DNA of 64,000 nt, taken from the NCBI GenBank assembly GCA_002928535.1, contig PERG01000008.1, positions 1 through 64,000 of the forward strand, in the 5' to 3' direction. Under the pieces are notes generated by a model. That model was not told the DNA's origin, made no database searches, and saw only the letters and a list, made by a program, of their open reading frames with translations. A program made the translations under genes and the position numbers. Source of the DNA: Methylotenera sp. GTDB taxonomy: Bacteria > Pseudomonadota > Gammaproteobacteria > Burkholderiales > Methylophilaceae. Below are positions 11,086 through 21,596 of the stretch, in pieces (within the stretch, counting starts at the first letter, position 1; the number at the start of each line of letters is the position of its first letter).

Positions 11086-11967
11086 CTATATTTTATGAGG
11101 TTTAGCGCTAGGTAGTTTTGCATTCCCCGCGAAATCCCTGGCAAATTGATAAGCAGCACGACCACTGCGCGAACCACGTGTATGTGACCAAGCCAAGGCT
11201 GCGCGGCTGATCTCTTCATTGAACTCCTGGATGCCATAATAACGCAGCCATTGTGCCGCGATCACTAGATACTCATCTTGATCAAAAGAGTAAAACGACA
11301 GCCACATGCCAAACCGGTCAGATAAAGAAGTCTTTTCTTCAACGGTGTCCCCTGGACGTATTTCGCCATCTAAGTGCTGGGTTTCCAGATTTTCCGCCAT
11401 ATATTCGGGAATAAGATGTCTGCGATTTGAGGTGGCATACACCAAAATGTTATCAGAAGTAACAGCCACAGAACCATCCAGAACAACCTTTAGGGCTTTA
11501 TAGCCTGCGTCTCCGGCCTCAAAAGACAAATCATCACAGAATACGATAAAGCGCTCCAAGCGGCCGCGCAGCAAGGTGGTAATCTGCGGTAAATCGACCA
11601 GATCCTGTTTATCAACTTCGACAATGCGCAAACCCTCCTGCGAAAAGCGGCTTAACAAGGCTTTAACAACAGAAGATTTTCCGGTTCCGCGTGCACCGGT
11701 CAGCAATACATTATTGGCCGGATAGCCGCGCACGAACTGCTCAGTATTGCGGACCACTTCGGCTTTCTGGTGATCGATATTATGTAAGTCATTTAACTGT
11801 ATCAAATGCGGATGTGGAATAGCCTCCAAGTAACCGCGTCCTTGATGATGCTGCCAACGCCAGGCCAGCGCGGTCCAATCAGTCGCTGGTGGAGGGAGAG
11901 GAATTACGGCTTCCAGCTTGTTGATTAAATCCTCGGCCCGGTTTAGTAAATGCTGGAAGTCAGTCAT
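11086..11967 (-). CDS. DUF815-family AAA ATPase
   Basis: A P-loop ATPase of the DUF815 group, whose biological role is not established. Walker A is GARGTGKSS near residue 95 and a Walker B-like segment FIVFCDDLSFE lies near residue 143. The region around YATSNRRHL is the usual sensor-1 motif (TSNRRHL). The 293-residue length fits the family. It starts 11 bases after the argJ stop and precedes the Nudix gene by 41 bases. The argJ-DUF815-Nudix order recurs in betaproteobacteria. Confidence 0.88.
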   Translation of the reverse strand: MTDFQHLLNRAEDLINKLEAVIPLPPPATDWTALAWRWQHHQGRGYLEAIPHPHLIQLNDLHNIDHQKAEVVRNTEQFVRGYPANNVLLTGARGTGKSSVVKALLSRFSQEGLRIVEVDKQDLVDLPQITTLLRGRLERFIVFCDDLSFEAGDAGYKALKVVLDGSVAVTSDNILVYATSNRRHLIPEYMAENLETQHLDGEIRPGDTVEEKTSLSDRFGMWLSFYSFDQDEYLVIAAQWLRYYGIQEFNEEISRAALAWSHTRGSRSGRAAYQFARDFAGNAKLPSAKPHKI

Positions 11968-11978
11968 AGCATAGCTGC

Positions 11979-13205
11979 TTAAGAACGGTAGTCTGCATTA
12001 ATCTTCACATAATCATAAGAAAAATCACAAGTCCAGACTGTGCAATGCGCACTTCCGCGCGCGAGATCCACACGTACCAGAATTTCCGGTTCCTTCATGA
12101 TGGCTGCGCCCTGCTCTTCTAAATAAGCGGTCGCTCTACCGCCGTTTTCAGCCACCAGTACATCACCCAGATAAAGTTTCAATTTCTCTACATCTAATTG
12201 CTCGACGCCTGCATAACCAATCGCCGCCAAGATCCGGCCCAAGTTTGGGTCAGATGCAAAAAACGCAGTTTTGATCAGTGGTGAATGCGCGATGGCATAA
12301 GCCACTTTGCGGCATTCAGCCTCATCACGGCCATTCTCCACTTGTACCGTCATAAACTTCGTTGCACCTTCACCGTCGCGCACAATAGCCTGTGCCAGTT
12401 CAATGGCCACCTCAGTAATCGCCGTTTTAATGGCTTGATAATCGCTGGAACCGATGTCAATTTCATTATTCTGCGCCTGACCGGTCGCCATCAGGATCAA
12501 GGAGTCATTGGTAGAAGTGTCGCCATCTACTGTGATGCAATTGAAAGACTGGTTCACCACATCTTTTATCATTTTATTTAATGCATTTTGACTGATAGCA
12601 GCATCCGTAGCGATATAGCCCAGCATAGTGGCCATGTTCGGGTGAATCATGCCAGAGCCTTTGGAAATACCAGTAATCGTTATTAGCTTGCCATCCAATG
12701 TTAACTGTCTGCTAGTGCCTTTAGCCACAATGTCGGTTGTCATAATGGCTTCAGCTGCGTTTAGCCAATTGTCTTCTTTTAAGTTGCTAATCGCAGCTGG
12801 CAGGCCTGCAACTACTTTCTCAACAGGCAAAGGCTCCAGAATGACGCCGGTAGAAAACGGCAACACTTGCGTAGGCTCAAGGTCCAGGGCTGCGGCTAAT
12901 GCTTCGCAAGTAAGTTTGGCTCTATTGAGACCATCTTCACCGGTACCAGCATTCGCGCAACCGGTATTTACCAACAAAGCCCGGATCGGCATGGCTCTAG
13001 TGAGGTGCTCTTTGCAAAGCAATACAGGCGCAGCACAGAACTGATTTTGGGTGAATACCCCAGAAACTGCAGTTCCGCTTTCCAGGGTGATTACTAATAC
13101 ATCCTTACGGTTTGGCTTGCGAACGTAGGCTTCGGCAAAACCTAATTTGACACCTTTGACAGGCAATAACGTATGAGCGGCAGGTGCAGTGAGATTAACA
13201 GGCAT
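11979..13205 (-). CDS. argJ: Bifunctional glutamate N-acetyltransferase / ornithine acetyltransferase
   Basis: ArgJ recycles the acetyl group from N-acetylornithine to glutamate in arginine synthesis and may also use acetyl-CoA. The precursor self-cleaves before a conserved threonine; here the motif [10 protein letters not shown] places it at Thr193. The KGSGMIHPN segment just before is part of the active site. 408 residues is normal. The MPVNLTAP start is plausible. It is the first gene of the leftward unit and diverges from the secretion ATPase gene. Confidence 0.95.
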   Translation of the reverse strand: MPVNLTAPAAHTLLPVKGVKLGFAEAYVRKPNRKDVLVITLESGTAVSGVFTQNQFCAAPVLLCKEHLTRAMPIRALLVNTGCANAGTGEDGLNRAKLTCEALAAALDLEPTQVLPFSTGVILEPLPVEKVVAGLPAAISNLKEDNWLNAAEAIMTTDIVAKGTSRQLTLDGKLITITGISKGSGMIHPNMATMLGYIATDAAISQNALNKMIKDVVNQSFNCITVDGDTSTNDSLILMATGQAQNNEIDIGSSDYQAIKTAITEVAIELAQAIVRDGEGATKFMTVQVENGRDEAECRKVAYAIAHSPLIKTAFFASDPNLGRILAAIGYAGVEQLDVEKLKLYLGDVLVAENGGRATAYLEEQGAAIMKEPEILVRVDLARGSAHCTVWTCDFSYDYVKINADYRS

Positions 13206-13368
13206 ATTTGGATCAACTTAATAAAACGAGTGTGTGGAATAATTATTCTGAATTCTACCTACTTAGCCTCTATAAAAATAGCTGCAAACGCTCACAGTCA
13301 AATAATTGACTTATGCTACTGCTATGTTAGTGTTCGATTTAACCACATAGATGTTAGGGCTTTTCTAC

Positions 13369-15744
13369 ATGAATGACACCTCACCGAATCTAGATAAAGA
13401 ATCCAGCAACCTTGCTGAAATGGGCCTGCGGTTAGCCTTTACCAAAAAGCTGCAGGCAGTCACTAATAAAATCCACGCCGCACGCAATATCGATGAAATC
13501 ATTTTGGAAGTCAGTCAGGAAATCTGTACATTATTCGAAGCCGAACGATTAACGCTCTACATAGTAAGCGAAGACGGTAATTTCATTATTTCCAAAGTGA
13601 AAACCGGGCTTAACGAGTTCAAAGAATTGAAGCTTCCCCTGAATGCCAGCAGTATTGCCGGTTATGCAGGACTGAATAAAGCCTTATTGAATGTCACCGA
13701 TGTTTATGATGAAGCCGAGCTAACGGCCATCAGCCCGCAAATTCACTTTTTAAAAGATGTAGATAAAAAGACCGGATTCCGTACCAAACAAATGCTGGCC
13801 TTTCCCATCATTGACCATGACGAAAATAAGCTCATGGGCGTGGTGCAAGTGATCAATACGCTATCCGGCTTACCCTTCCCTCACATGATGGAAGAAGGCA
13901 CCTCAGCGCTTGCAAAAACCCTTGCCATTGCGCTTAACCAACGCCAGACAACAATAGGCACTGTAAAGTCTAAATTTGATGGGTTGGTAAGCTCCGGCAA
14001 TCTTTCCAATGACGAACTGGAACTGGCGCAACGTTCTGCACGTAAAAAAGGAAAATCCCTGGAAGAAGTATTAATGGCGGAGTTCCAGGTAAAACCAAAT
14101 GCCATCGGCCATTCGCTCTCCACTTTTTTTGCCGTGCCTTATGAGCCCTATAAAGCAGATCGGGTGAAACCCATGGATTTGCTCAAGAATCTTAAGCAGG
14201 AATATGTGGAATCCAACGGCTGGCTCCCCATTGATGAAACGACAGCAGATGGCCTCATCATCATGACACCTGATCCAGAGCGGATTAAAACCTCCCGTAT
14301 CGTGAGCAACATTTTTCCCCGTCAGGCCAAAATCAGTTACCGCGTGTGTTTGCAGCAAGACTTTACTAACACGCTGGTCCAATTCTATGGGGCTGCCAGT
14401 TCAGCCGGCAACATCGACGATATTTTGTCGACCATGGATGAGGATGAAGATTACGGCAATGCGGCTGAAGATGTGAGCGCTGCGGCTGATAATGAACTGG
14501 TGAAGCTAGTCAATAAAATTATTATTGACGCTTATAACCAGGGCGCTTCTGATATTCATATCGAACCCTATCCGGATAAAGGCAAAACAGAAATCCGCTT
14601 CCGTAAAGACGGTACTTTGGTCAACTATATCGAGGTGCCGCCTAGTTATCGCAATGCTTTAACCGCGCGTATCAAGATTATGTGTGACCTGGATATCTCG
14701 GAAAAACGTAAACCGCAAGACGGTAAAATCAAGTTCAAGAAATACGGCCCGCTTGATATTGAATTGCGCGTAGCGACGATCCCATCTTCTGGCGGTATGG
14801 AAGATATCGTCATGCGCATCCTGGCCGCAGGTAAACCCATTCCGCTGGATAAACTGGGGCTGTCGGACTGGAATAACAAAAAACTTAAAGAGCTTGTCGC
14901 TAAACCCTATGGTTTATTCTTTGTTTGTGGCCCTACCGGTTCTGGTAAAACTACAACGCTGCATTCTGCTTTGGGCTACATCAACACGCCTGCAACCAAA
15001 ATTTGGACGGCCGAAGACCCTGTAGAGATCACCCAAAAAGGTCTGCGCCAAGTGCAGGTGAATAAAAAAGCGGGGATGGATTTCGCTATGGTGATGAAAG
15101 CATTTTTACGGGCTGACCCGGACGTCATTATGGTCGGTGAAATGCGTGACAAAGAAACGGTCTCCACCGGCATTGAAGCTTCACTGACTGGCCATTTGGT
15201 GTTTGCCACCTTGCATACCAATAGCGCGCCTGAATCAATTGTGCGCTTGCTCGACATGGGTATGGACCCATTTAACTTCGCTGATGCGCTGATTGGCATC
15301 TTGGCACAGCGTTTAGGTAAGCGCCTGTGTGAATGTAAAAAAACTTACACACCGGATGCCAATGAAATTAAAGGCATGCTTAATGAATACTGCGAGGAGC
15401 TAAAAAATACCAGCGCCTGGAAAAAAGACCCCGAGGGCAGTTATAAAGCGGTATACCAACAATGGCTCAAAACCTTTGGTAATGATAAAGGCGCATTTAC
15501 TTTGCATCAGGCCAAAGGCTGTGAGAAATGCGGCAATACCGGCTATAAAGGTCGGGTAGGCTTACATGAGCTCATGGAGGGTACTGAGGCTGTGAAAAAG
15601 AACATTCAGGAACACGCAAGAGTTTCAGAAATGTTTGCCACTGCGCTAGAGGATGGCATGCGCACCCTGAAGCAAGATGGTATTGAGAAAGTGCTGCAAG
15701 GCATCACGGATATGAAGCAAGTCCGTGCGGTCAGTATAAAATAG
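13369..15744 (+). CDS. GspE/PilB-type secretion ATPase with N-terminal GAF domain
   Basis: The N-terminal part (about residues 20-190) is a GAF domain ending in PIIDHDENKLMGVVQVINT. A diverged MshEN-like region (about 205-350) precedes the ATPase half; in relatives MshEN binds cyclic-di-GMP. The ATPase has Walker A GPTGSGKTTTL near residue 521, Walker B DVIMVGEMRD near 585 and a four-cysteine zinc site (CECKK and CEKCGNTGYKGR). I prefer ATG 13369, nine bases after TTAGGG; ATG 13351 is the longer option. It stands alone, without a PilC-like platform or pilin gene, so its machine is unknown. It is not the usual pilB next to pilD. Confidence 0.88.
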   Translation: MNDTSPNLDKESSNLAEMGLRLAFTKKLQAVTNKIHAARNIDEIILEVSQEICTLFEAERLTLYIVSEDGNFIISKVKTGLNEFKELKLPLNASSIAGYAGLNKALLNVTDVYDEAELTAISPQIHFLKDVDKKTGFRTKQMLAFPIIDHDENKLMGVVQVINTLSGLPFPHMMEEGTSALAKTLAIALNQRQTTIGTVKSKFDGLVSSGNLSNDELELAQRSARKKGKSLEEVLMAEFQVKPNAIGHSLSTFFAVPYEPYKADRVKPMDLLKNLKQEYVESNGWLPIDETTADGLIIMTPDPERIKTSRIVSNIFPRQAKISYRVCLQQDFTNTLVQFYGAASSAGNIDDILSTMDEDEDYGNAAEDVSAAADNELVKLVNKIIIDAYNQGASDIHIEPYPDKGKTEIRFRKDGTLVNYIEVPPSYRNALTARIKIMCDLDISEKRKPQDGKIKFKKYGPLDIELRVATIPSSGGMEDIVMRILAAGKPIPLDKLGLSDWNNKKLKELVAKPYGLFFVCGPTGSGKTTTLHSALGYINTPATKIWTAEDPVEITQKGLRQVQVNKKAGMDFAMVMKAFLRADPDVIMVGEMRDKETVSTGIEASLTGHLVFATLHTNSAPESIVRLLDMGMDPFNFADALIGILAQRLGKRLCECKKTYTPDANEIKGMLNEYCEELKNTSAWKKDPEGSYKAVYQQWLKTFGNDKGAFTLHQAKGCEKCGNTGYKGRVGLHELMEGTEAVKKNIQEHARVSEMFATALEDGMRTLKQDGIEKVLQGITDMKQVRAVSIK

Positions 15745-15756
15745 CTGAGAAGCTAC

Positions 15757-17157
15757 TTAAGCGCGCCGCCAAATGGTGCCTTGCGGCGTGTCTTCCAACA
15801 AAACACCGGCTTCTGCCAGGTCTTTGCGGATTTGGTCAGCCACTGAAAAGTTCTTGGCTTTTTTAGCTTCATTACGCTGGATAATGAGCGTGTTTATATC
15901 CAGGGTTTGATCTAATTTTGCATCTATATTCCCGTGCAGGAAGGCTTCCGGATGTCGCTGTAACAACCCGACGACATCTGCCAAACTTTTTAGCAAACTC
16001 GCTGTTTCAATAGATTTGGTCTTATTCACCTCATTGGCTAAATCGAACAATACTGCCATTGCTTCCGGCGTGTTGAAATCATCATCCATGGCTGCTTTAA
16101 ATTTCGTAGCTTGCGGATGCTGCCAGTCGATTTTTTCATTCACTACTTCGATACCGCGCAACGCCGTATATAAGCGCGTTAATGCTGCTTTGGCATCATC
16201 CAGATGCACATCGGAATAATTGAGCGGGCTACGGTAATGTGCACGCAGAATGAAGAAACGCACAACTTCAGCATCATATTTTTCTAATACCGTACGAATA
16301 GTAAAAAAATTGCCTAAGGACTTGGACATTTTCTCGTCATCGATGCGTACAAAACCATTGTGCATCCAGTAATTGACCATCTGGCAAGGTTCGCCATTGT
16401 GGCTGTGTGCAGCTTCGGATTGGGCGATTTCATTCTCATGATGCGGAAACTGCAAATCCTGCCCACCGCCGTGAATATCGAAGCGTTGGCCAAGATGGTG
16501 TGCGCTCATGGCAGAACATTCGATATGCCAGCCTGGACGGCCTTTACCATTGTTTGGGCCGCCAAAGGGCGATTCCCAGCTCGGTTCGTTCGGCTTAGCG
16601 GCTTTCCACAACACAAAATCCATTGGATCTTTTTTATGAGTGTCGATCTCTACGCGCTCCCCGGCCCTAAGGTCTTCCAACGACTTGCCGGATAATTTAC
16701 CGTAACCCGGAAAGTTATTCACGGAATAATAGACATCACCATTATCGGCAGTATAAGCAAAGCCTTTGTCGATCAAGGCGCTAATCATGTCCAGCATGTT
16801 TTGCACATAATCGGTGGCACGCGGCTCGATATCAGGCCGAATAATGCCTAGCTTGGCTGCATCTTCGTCCATGGCGTCAATAAAGCGTTGTGTGAGTTGA
16901 CCGATGGTTTCATTATTTTCATTGGCGCGCTTAATGATCTTGTCATCGATATCGGTAATATTGCGCACGTAATTGACTTCATAGCCCGATGTGCGTAACC
17001 AGCGGTTGACCATATCAAATACCACCATTACCCGTCCATGCCCCAAGTGACAGTAATCATAGACCGTCATACCGCATACATACATGCTGACCTTACCAGC
17101 CACAATAGGCGTAAAAACTTGCTTGTCGCGGGTCAAGGTATTGTAAATTTTGAGCAT
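15757..17157 (-). CDS. cysS: Cysteinyl-tRNA synthetase
   Basis: CysS charges tRNA-Cys. The class I signature appears as CHLGH near residue 38 and KMSKS near residue 268. The zinc ligands include the cysteine in YVCGMTVYD (Cys28) and the cysteine of WHIECSAM. 466 residues is normal. It converges on the secretion ATPase with only 12 bases between stops, and diverges from the TPR gene downstream of it. Confidence 0.96.
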   Translation of the reverse strand: MLKIYNTLTRDKQVFTPIVAGKVSMYVCGMTVYDYCHLGHGRVMVVFDMVNRWLRTSGYEVNYVRNITDIDDKIIKRANENNETIGQLTQRFIDAMDEDAAKLGIIRPDIEPRATDYVQNMLDMISALIDKGFAYTADNGDVYYSVNNFPGYGKLSGKSLEDLRAGERVEIDTHKKDPMDFVLWKAAKPNEPSWESPFGGPNNGKGRPGWHIECSAMSAHHLGQRFDIHGGGQDLQFPHHENEIAQSEAAHSHNGEPCQMVNYWMHNGFVRIDDEKMSKSLGNFFTIRTVLEKYDAEVVRFFILRAHYRSPLNYSDVHLDDAKAALTRLYTALRGIEVVNEKIDWQHPQATKFKAAMDDDFNTPEAMAVLFDLANEVNKTKSIETASLLKSLADVVGLLQRHPEAFLHGNIDAKLDQTLDINTLIIQRNEAKKAKNFSVADQIRKDLAEAGVLLEDTPQGTIWRRA

Positions 17158-17324
17158 GTTTAAGGGTTAAATCGTATATTAATGTTGGATGGAATCAGTA
17201 TTAGGTCGTACTCGCGTGGTAATAGCAGCGAAATAATTGGTTTAAACCGTATTGAGCTATTGGAGGTTACCTAGGCTATTGATAGAATTACGTTTTATTT
17301 ATTCACATAAAAAAGTATATCATA

Positions 17325-18320
17325 ATGAATAATCTTCTTGCGTCGCTCTCCGCTTCAATCTCACGCTTTGTTTTGGTAATGTCGGCCTGCTTGTTCATGT
17401 CACCTGCTTATGCAGATGAGTTAAAAGATATTTCACAAATGGCTGATCAGGGACAGGCAGCCGCAGCGTTGGATCGCATTAATACATATATTGCAGCCAA
17501 TCCCAAAAACGCACAGGCGCTATTTATGAAAGGTGTGCTGTTAGCTGAACAGGGCCGTAGGGAAGAATCCATCAAAACCTTTATTGATGTGACTGAAAAA
17601 TTTCCGAATTTACCTGAGCCTTATAATAACCTGGCCGTGCTGTATGCAGACCAAGGCCAGTTCGATAAAGCCAGGAAAGCCCTGGAAACCGCCATTAAAA
17701 CACATCCAAGCTATGCAACAGCGCATGAGAACCTGGGCGATATTTATGCCCGTATGGCATCAGAGGCCTATGACAAAGCTTTACAATTAGATACTGGCAA
17801 TACACGCGCCCAAGGCAAGCTATTACTGATTAAAGATCTATTCGGCACTGGGAATAAAACCACTATTGCAGCTAAAGAGCCTAAAGTCGCTAATCCTATT
17901 CGTTCGGCAGACGCCAAGAAACCCGAACCTGCTATGGAAAAACCTGTTGCTGAACCCGCAAAAAGCATGGATAAATATCCTGAAGAAGCTTTGACAGCTG
18001 CAGTGAATAACTGGGCACAAGCTTGGTCCAGCAAAAATCTGGATAAATATTTCGCAAGCTATAGCGATAACTTCAAGCCGGCTAAAGGTGAGAGTCGCAA
18101 AGCTTGGGAGAAGCAACGTCGTGAGCGCATCAACAAACCTGCACAAATAAACGTTGAACTATCTAATATCAATACCGCCTTAGAGGGGAGCAATTCTGCG
18201 AAGGTGAGATTCAAACAAACCTACCGTGCTGGTGGCAGCCCGATACGCACCTCTAAAACGTTGATGATGGAAAAAGTAGGCGATGACTGGTTAATCACGC
18301 AAGAAATTGCCGGCAGCTAA
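17325..18320 (+). CDS. Exported TPR protein with C-terminal NTF2-like domain of the L,D-transpeptidase Cds6 type
   Basis: A signal peptide (about residues 1-30, ending SPAYA) is followed by three to four TPR units (about 35-165). A proline/lysine-rich linker (about 185-220) leads to a C-terminal NTF2-like domain (about 222-331). That last domain closely resembles the end of the next gene product: both have WAQAW or WLEDW, then YFASYSDNF or YLSHYSRNF. The protein lacks a catalytic YkuD domain. It is probably periplasmic and may act with the neighbouring L,D-transpeptidase, but the function is inferred only from shared architecture and position. Confidence 0.8.
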   Translation: MNNLLASLSASISRFVLVMSACLFMSPAYADELKDISQMADQGQAAAALDRINTYIAANPKNAQALFMKGVLLAEQGRREESIKTFIDVTEKFPNLPEPYNNLAVLYADQGQFDKARKALETAIKTHPSYATAHENLGDIYARMASEAYDKALQLDTGNTRAQGKLLLIKDLFGTGNKTTIAAKEPKVANPIRSADAKKPEPAMEKPVAEPAKSMDKYPEEALTAAVNNWAQAWSSKNLDKYFASYSDNFKPAKGESRKAWEKQRRERINKPAQINVELSNINTALEGSNSAKVRFKQTYRAGGSPIRTSKTLMMEKVGDDWLITQEIAGS

Positions 18321-18420
18321 TTCGCCGTTAAATTTACTGCTAATTAGGCTAAACACACTATTCAAACGTTGTAGATGTAACCTGGTTTTTGATATATTTT
18401 TAGTTAAGGTAATTTGATTA

Positions 18421-19650
18421 GTGACCGTTGTGAATAAAGCTTTAACTTACGCCCTACTAGCCGCTATTACATTAGTGCCTTGGAGTGCCACGGCAGTGAA
18501 TCGCTATAGCTTAGGTAATTTGTTACCTAAGCCTAGATTGACCCATGCAGTGAATCTAGCGGAAAATCTATTGGTAAAAAGCCTATTGGAAATAACACAG
18601 GGCAAAAACCAGCAAGCACTGGATACCATCAACCAGCTACTCAAAACTACCCCTAATTTTAAACTCGCCCATCTGGTACGCGGCGATTTACTGATGGCAC
18701 AGGGTAAATACCTGCAGGCCTTTGGTAGCTCGGACAGCAATCCATCCGAGGCAGTAAAAGATCTACAGGATGAAGCGCGCATGCGTATCGAGCGCTACTT
18801 ATCCAATCAAAACCTGGATAGACAGCCTGACTTACTCATTGCCCCGAATGCGCAACAAAATCATGTCATCGTCATTGATACCGACAAATCACGTTTGTAT
18901 GTTTATAAGCATGAACAAAGCCGACTCAATTATGTGGCGGATTATTATGTCACTGTGGGTAAAAATGGCATCGATAAGCAGATTGAAGGCGATAAGCGCA
19001 CTCCGATTGGAGTTTATTTTGCTGGGACCAAGTTATCGCAAAAATTACCGGATTTTTATGGAGATGCCGCTTATCCACTCAACTATCCGAATGAATGGGA
19101 CAGCCAGCATAATCGCAAGGGTTCTGGCATCTGGATTCACGGGACGCCAAGCAGCACTTATAGTCGCCCACCGCGTGCCAGCGATGGCTGTGTGGTCTTG
19201 ACCAATCCTGATCTAAAAGCGTTAAGCCCTATTCTGCAAGCCGGTAAAACGCCGGTGATTATTGCCAATCGCCTCCAATGGCTAGACGCTGGCAATACGA
19301 CAGAAGAAAAAGAGGCCATGACCGCTGCATTAGACCAGTGGCTTGAAGATTGGCGCGCACAAGATACCAGCAAATATCTTTCCCACTATTCCCGCAACTT
19401 TTCCAGCAAGGGAATCAATTATCAGCAATGGTCGGAGCATAAGCAGCGCGTGCAGGCTAATAAACCAGATATTGATATAGCACTTTCTGGTATCAGCATG
19501 TTCGCTTACCCGGACGCAGAAAAGAAACTGGTTGTAGTAGACTTTACTCAAGATTTCAAGAGTTCCCACTTAAGTAATAAAATGCAAAAACGCCAGTATT
19601 GGGTTTTAGAAAACAATACCTGGAAAATCATCTACGAAGGCGCCGTTTAA
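18421..19650 (+). CDS. L,D-transpeptidase (YkuD family) with C-terminal NTF2-like domain
   Basis: YkuD enzymes form 3-3 peptidoglycan cross-links or attach proteins to peptidoglycan. There is an N-terminal signal region, a short TPR-like helical segment (about 40-120) and the catalytic domain (about 145-285). The active-site motif IHGTPSS with His240 is followed by SDGCVVL, giving catalytic Cys257. The C-terminal 110 residues match those of the preceding gene. The start is GTG with AAGG about 11 bases upstream; a second GTG three codons in is possible. The gap to the preceding gene is 100 bases. Confidence 0.88.
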   Translation: MTVVNKALTYALLAAITLVPWSATAVNRYSLGNLLPKPRLTHAVNLAENLLVKSLLEITQGKNQQALDTINQLLKTTPNFKLAHLVRGDLLMAQGKYLQAFGSSDSNPSEAVKDLQDEARMRIERYLSNQNLDRQPDLLIAPNAQQNHVIVIDTDKSRLYVYKHEQSRLNYVADYYVTVGKNGIDKQIEGDKRTPIGVYFAGTKLSQKLPDFYGDAAYPLNYPNEWDSQHNRKGSGIWIHGTPSSTYSRPPRASDGCVVLTNPDLKALSPILQAGKTPVIIANRLQWLDAGNTTEEKEAMTAALDQWLEDWRAQDTSKYLSHYSRNFSSKGINYQQWSEHKQRVQANKPDIDIALSGISMFAYPDAEKKLVVVDFTQDFKSSHLSNKMQKRQYWVLENNTWKIIYEGAV

Positions 19651-19690
19651 GCGTCTTATCTTTAAAGACTAGTTATAAGTTAGGAAAACC

Positions 19691-20260
19691 ATGCGTCAGC
19701 TTTATGCTTTTATAGCATCGCTTTTATTATGTAGTTCGGCTTGGGCAGCAAATCCGCAGGTTATATTTGAAACCAATCGCGGCAATTTTGTTGTTGAGTT
19801 ATACCCGGATAAAGCGCCAAAAACCGTGGCTAATTTCATGCAATATGTAAATTCCGGCTTTTACAAAAACACTCTTTTCCATCGCGTGATTAGTCGCTTT
19901 ATGATTCAGGGCGGCGGCTTTACTACCGCTATGGTAGAAAAAGATACGAAAGCGCCTATTGTCAATGAGGCCAATAATGGCTTATTGAATGAGCCTGGTA
20001 CGCTCGCGATGGCCAGGACATCGGATCCCAATTCCGCAACCTCACAATTCTTTATCAATTTGGAAAACAACCAATTCCTTAATCACCAGGGAGATTATCC
20101 AGACATGATGGGGTACTGTGTCTTTGGTCGTGTATTAAAAGGCATGGATGTAGTGCGGGAAATCGCCAGTACACCAACTGGAGTTGTTGGGCCCTATAGC
20201 GATGTGCCTAAGTCACCGATTGTGATTGAAGAAATCAAAATTAACAAAGAAGCTTTATAA
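19691..20260 (+). CDS. ppiA: Exported cyclophilin-type peptidyl-prolyl isomerase
   Basis: Periplasmic cyclophilins speed proline cis-trans isomerisation of exported proteins. A signal peptide ends at SSAWA near residue 20. The core has FHRVISRFMIQGG and MARTSDPNSATSQFF, the canonical cyclophilin active-site segments. 189 residues fits PpiA-type proteins. The symbol is assigned by analogy. It is followed by a cytoplasmic paralogue. Confidence 0.9.
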   Translation: MRQLYAFIASLLLCSSAWAANPQVIFETNRGNFVVELYPDKAPKTVANFMQYVNSGFYKNTLFHRVISRFMIQGGGFTTAMVEKDTKAPIVNEANNGLLNEPGTLAMARTSDPNSATSQFFINLENNQFLNHQGDYPDMMGYCVFGRVLKGMDVVREIASTPTGVVGPYSDVPKSPIVIEEIKINKEAL

Positions 20261-20290
20261 CAATTATCATTTCATTTTAAGGATTTTATT

Positions 20291-20782
20291 GTGGTTACTT
20301 TACATACAAACTTTGGCGATATTACTCTAGAACTAGATGCTGAAAAGGCGCCAATAACAACGGCTAATTTTCTGCAATACGTCGATAATGGCTTTTATGA
20401 TGGCACAATTTTCCATCGCGTAATTAATGGCTTTATGATTCAAGGCGGCGGTTTCGATAGCGCTATGAACCAAAAAGAGACGCTAGATGAAATTAAAAAT
20501 GAAGCGAATAACGGTTTAAGCAATGACGTTTATACCATTGCCATGGCCCGCACTTCTGCGCCCCACTCTGCCAGCAGCCAATTTTTTATCAACGTCGGCA
20601 GTAATGACTTCCTAAACCATACTGCCCCTACCGGCAGCGGCTGGGGTTACTGTGTATTTGGTAAGGTGACAGCCGGCACTGAGGTCGTTGATAAAATCAA
20701 GAAGGTTGCCACCGGGAACCGCAAAGGCCATCAAGATGTGCCTGTAGAGAATGTGGTCATTGAAAAAGCGACACGCAGCTAG
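20291..20782 (+). CDS. ppiB: Cytoplasmic cyclophilin-type peptidyl-prolyl isomerase
   Basis: This 163-residue protein is a signal-less cyclophilin. Active-site segments are [14 protein letters not shown] and [15 protein letters not shown]. The start is GTG, with TAAGGA about six bases upstream. It lies 30 bases after the exported paralogue and four bases before the preferred lpxH start, so the three genes are probably co-transcribed. ppiB-lpxH adjacency occurs in many proteobacteria. Confidence 0.93.
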   Translation: MVTLHTNFGDITLELDAEKAPITTANFLQYVDNGFYDGTIFHRVINGFMIQGGGFDSAMNQKETLDEIKNEANNGLSNDVYTIAMARTSAPHSASSQFFINVGSNDFLNHTAPTGSGWGYCVFGKVTAGTEVVDKIKKVATGNRKGHQDVPVENVVIEKATRS

Positions 20783-20786
20783 TCCG

Positions 20787-21539
20787 ATGAAGAGCACCGG
20801 AGATATTGCAATATCGGATTTTGATTTGTTTATCTCCGATCTGCACTTGTGTGCAGATCGCCCGGAAATCACTGCAAGCTTTCTGGATTTTCTTCGCAAC
20901 TCCGCCACTCAAGCTCGCTCCTTATATATTCTGGGCGATTTGTTTGAATACTGGGCAGGTGATGATGAAGTGGAAGATAGCCATCACCAACAGGTCATAT
21001 TTGCCTTGCGAGATCTGACTAATAGCGGTGTCGCAGTTTACCTGTTGCATGGCAATCGCGATTTTTTAATAGGCTCGGATTTCTGCAATATTGCCAATGT
21101 AACCTTGCTTAAAGACCCAACGATCATCGATTTATTTGGTACCAAAACCTTACTAAGTCATGGCGATGCTTTATGTACGGATGACGTTGCTTACCAAACT
21201 TTTAGGCAACAAGTTAGAGATCCCAAGTGGCAGGCTGATTTTCTTAATCAATCCTTGGCAACGCGCAAGCAGCAGGTAGAAGCAATACGTCAGCGCAGTG
21301 AACAGGAAAAATCCGGTAAATCGGAAACGATTATGGATGTGAATGATGAAGCTGTTGCAGCCTTATTGAAGTCTCACGCCTACCCTCCCTTGCTCATCCA
21401 TGGCCATACCCATAGGCCCAATAAGCATACGCTTCAAATAGATGGGCATAGCACTACCCGGTGGGTGCTGGGCGATTGGTATGAACAAGGCAGCTATTTG
21501 CTGTGTAATGTTAATGGCTGCCAATCGATAGGGTTGTGA
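20787..21539 (+). CDS. lpxH: UDP-2,3-diacylglucosamine diphosphatase
   Basis: LpxH hydrolyses UDP-2,3-diacylglucosamine to lipid X in lipid A synthesis. The metallophosphoesterase motifs are in order: ISDLHL, GDLFEYWAGDD, GNRDFL, LSHGDALCTDD and HGHTHRP. I prefer ATG 20787, just after the ppiB stop. An in-frame ATG at 20751 inside ppiB would add 12 residues that do not belong to the family core. Length from 20787 is 250 residues, close to the usual 240. Confidence 0.93.
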   Translation: MKSTGDIAISDFDLFISDLHLCADRPEITASFLDFLRNSATQARSLYILGDLFEYWAGDDEVEDSHHQQVIFALRDLTNSGVAVYLLHGNRDFLIGSDFCNIANVTLLKDPTIIDLFGTKTLLSHGDALCTDDVAYQTFRQQVRDPKWQADFLNQSLATRKQQVEAIRQRSEQEKSGKSETIMDVNDEAVAALLKSHAYPPLLIHGHTHRPNKHTLQIDGHSTTRWVLGDWYEQGSYLLCNVNGCQSIGL

Positions 21540-21596
21540 CTCCAGAAGTTACTAGGAGCTGTTCTTAACTGCCTCACACGCTTATTAAATATTAAA

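Noticed and set aside
18770-19201. 143-codon frame within the L,D-transpeptidase gene
   Set aside because: Shifted frame of a gene whose catalytic motifs are intact; no independent evidence.
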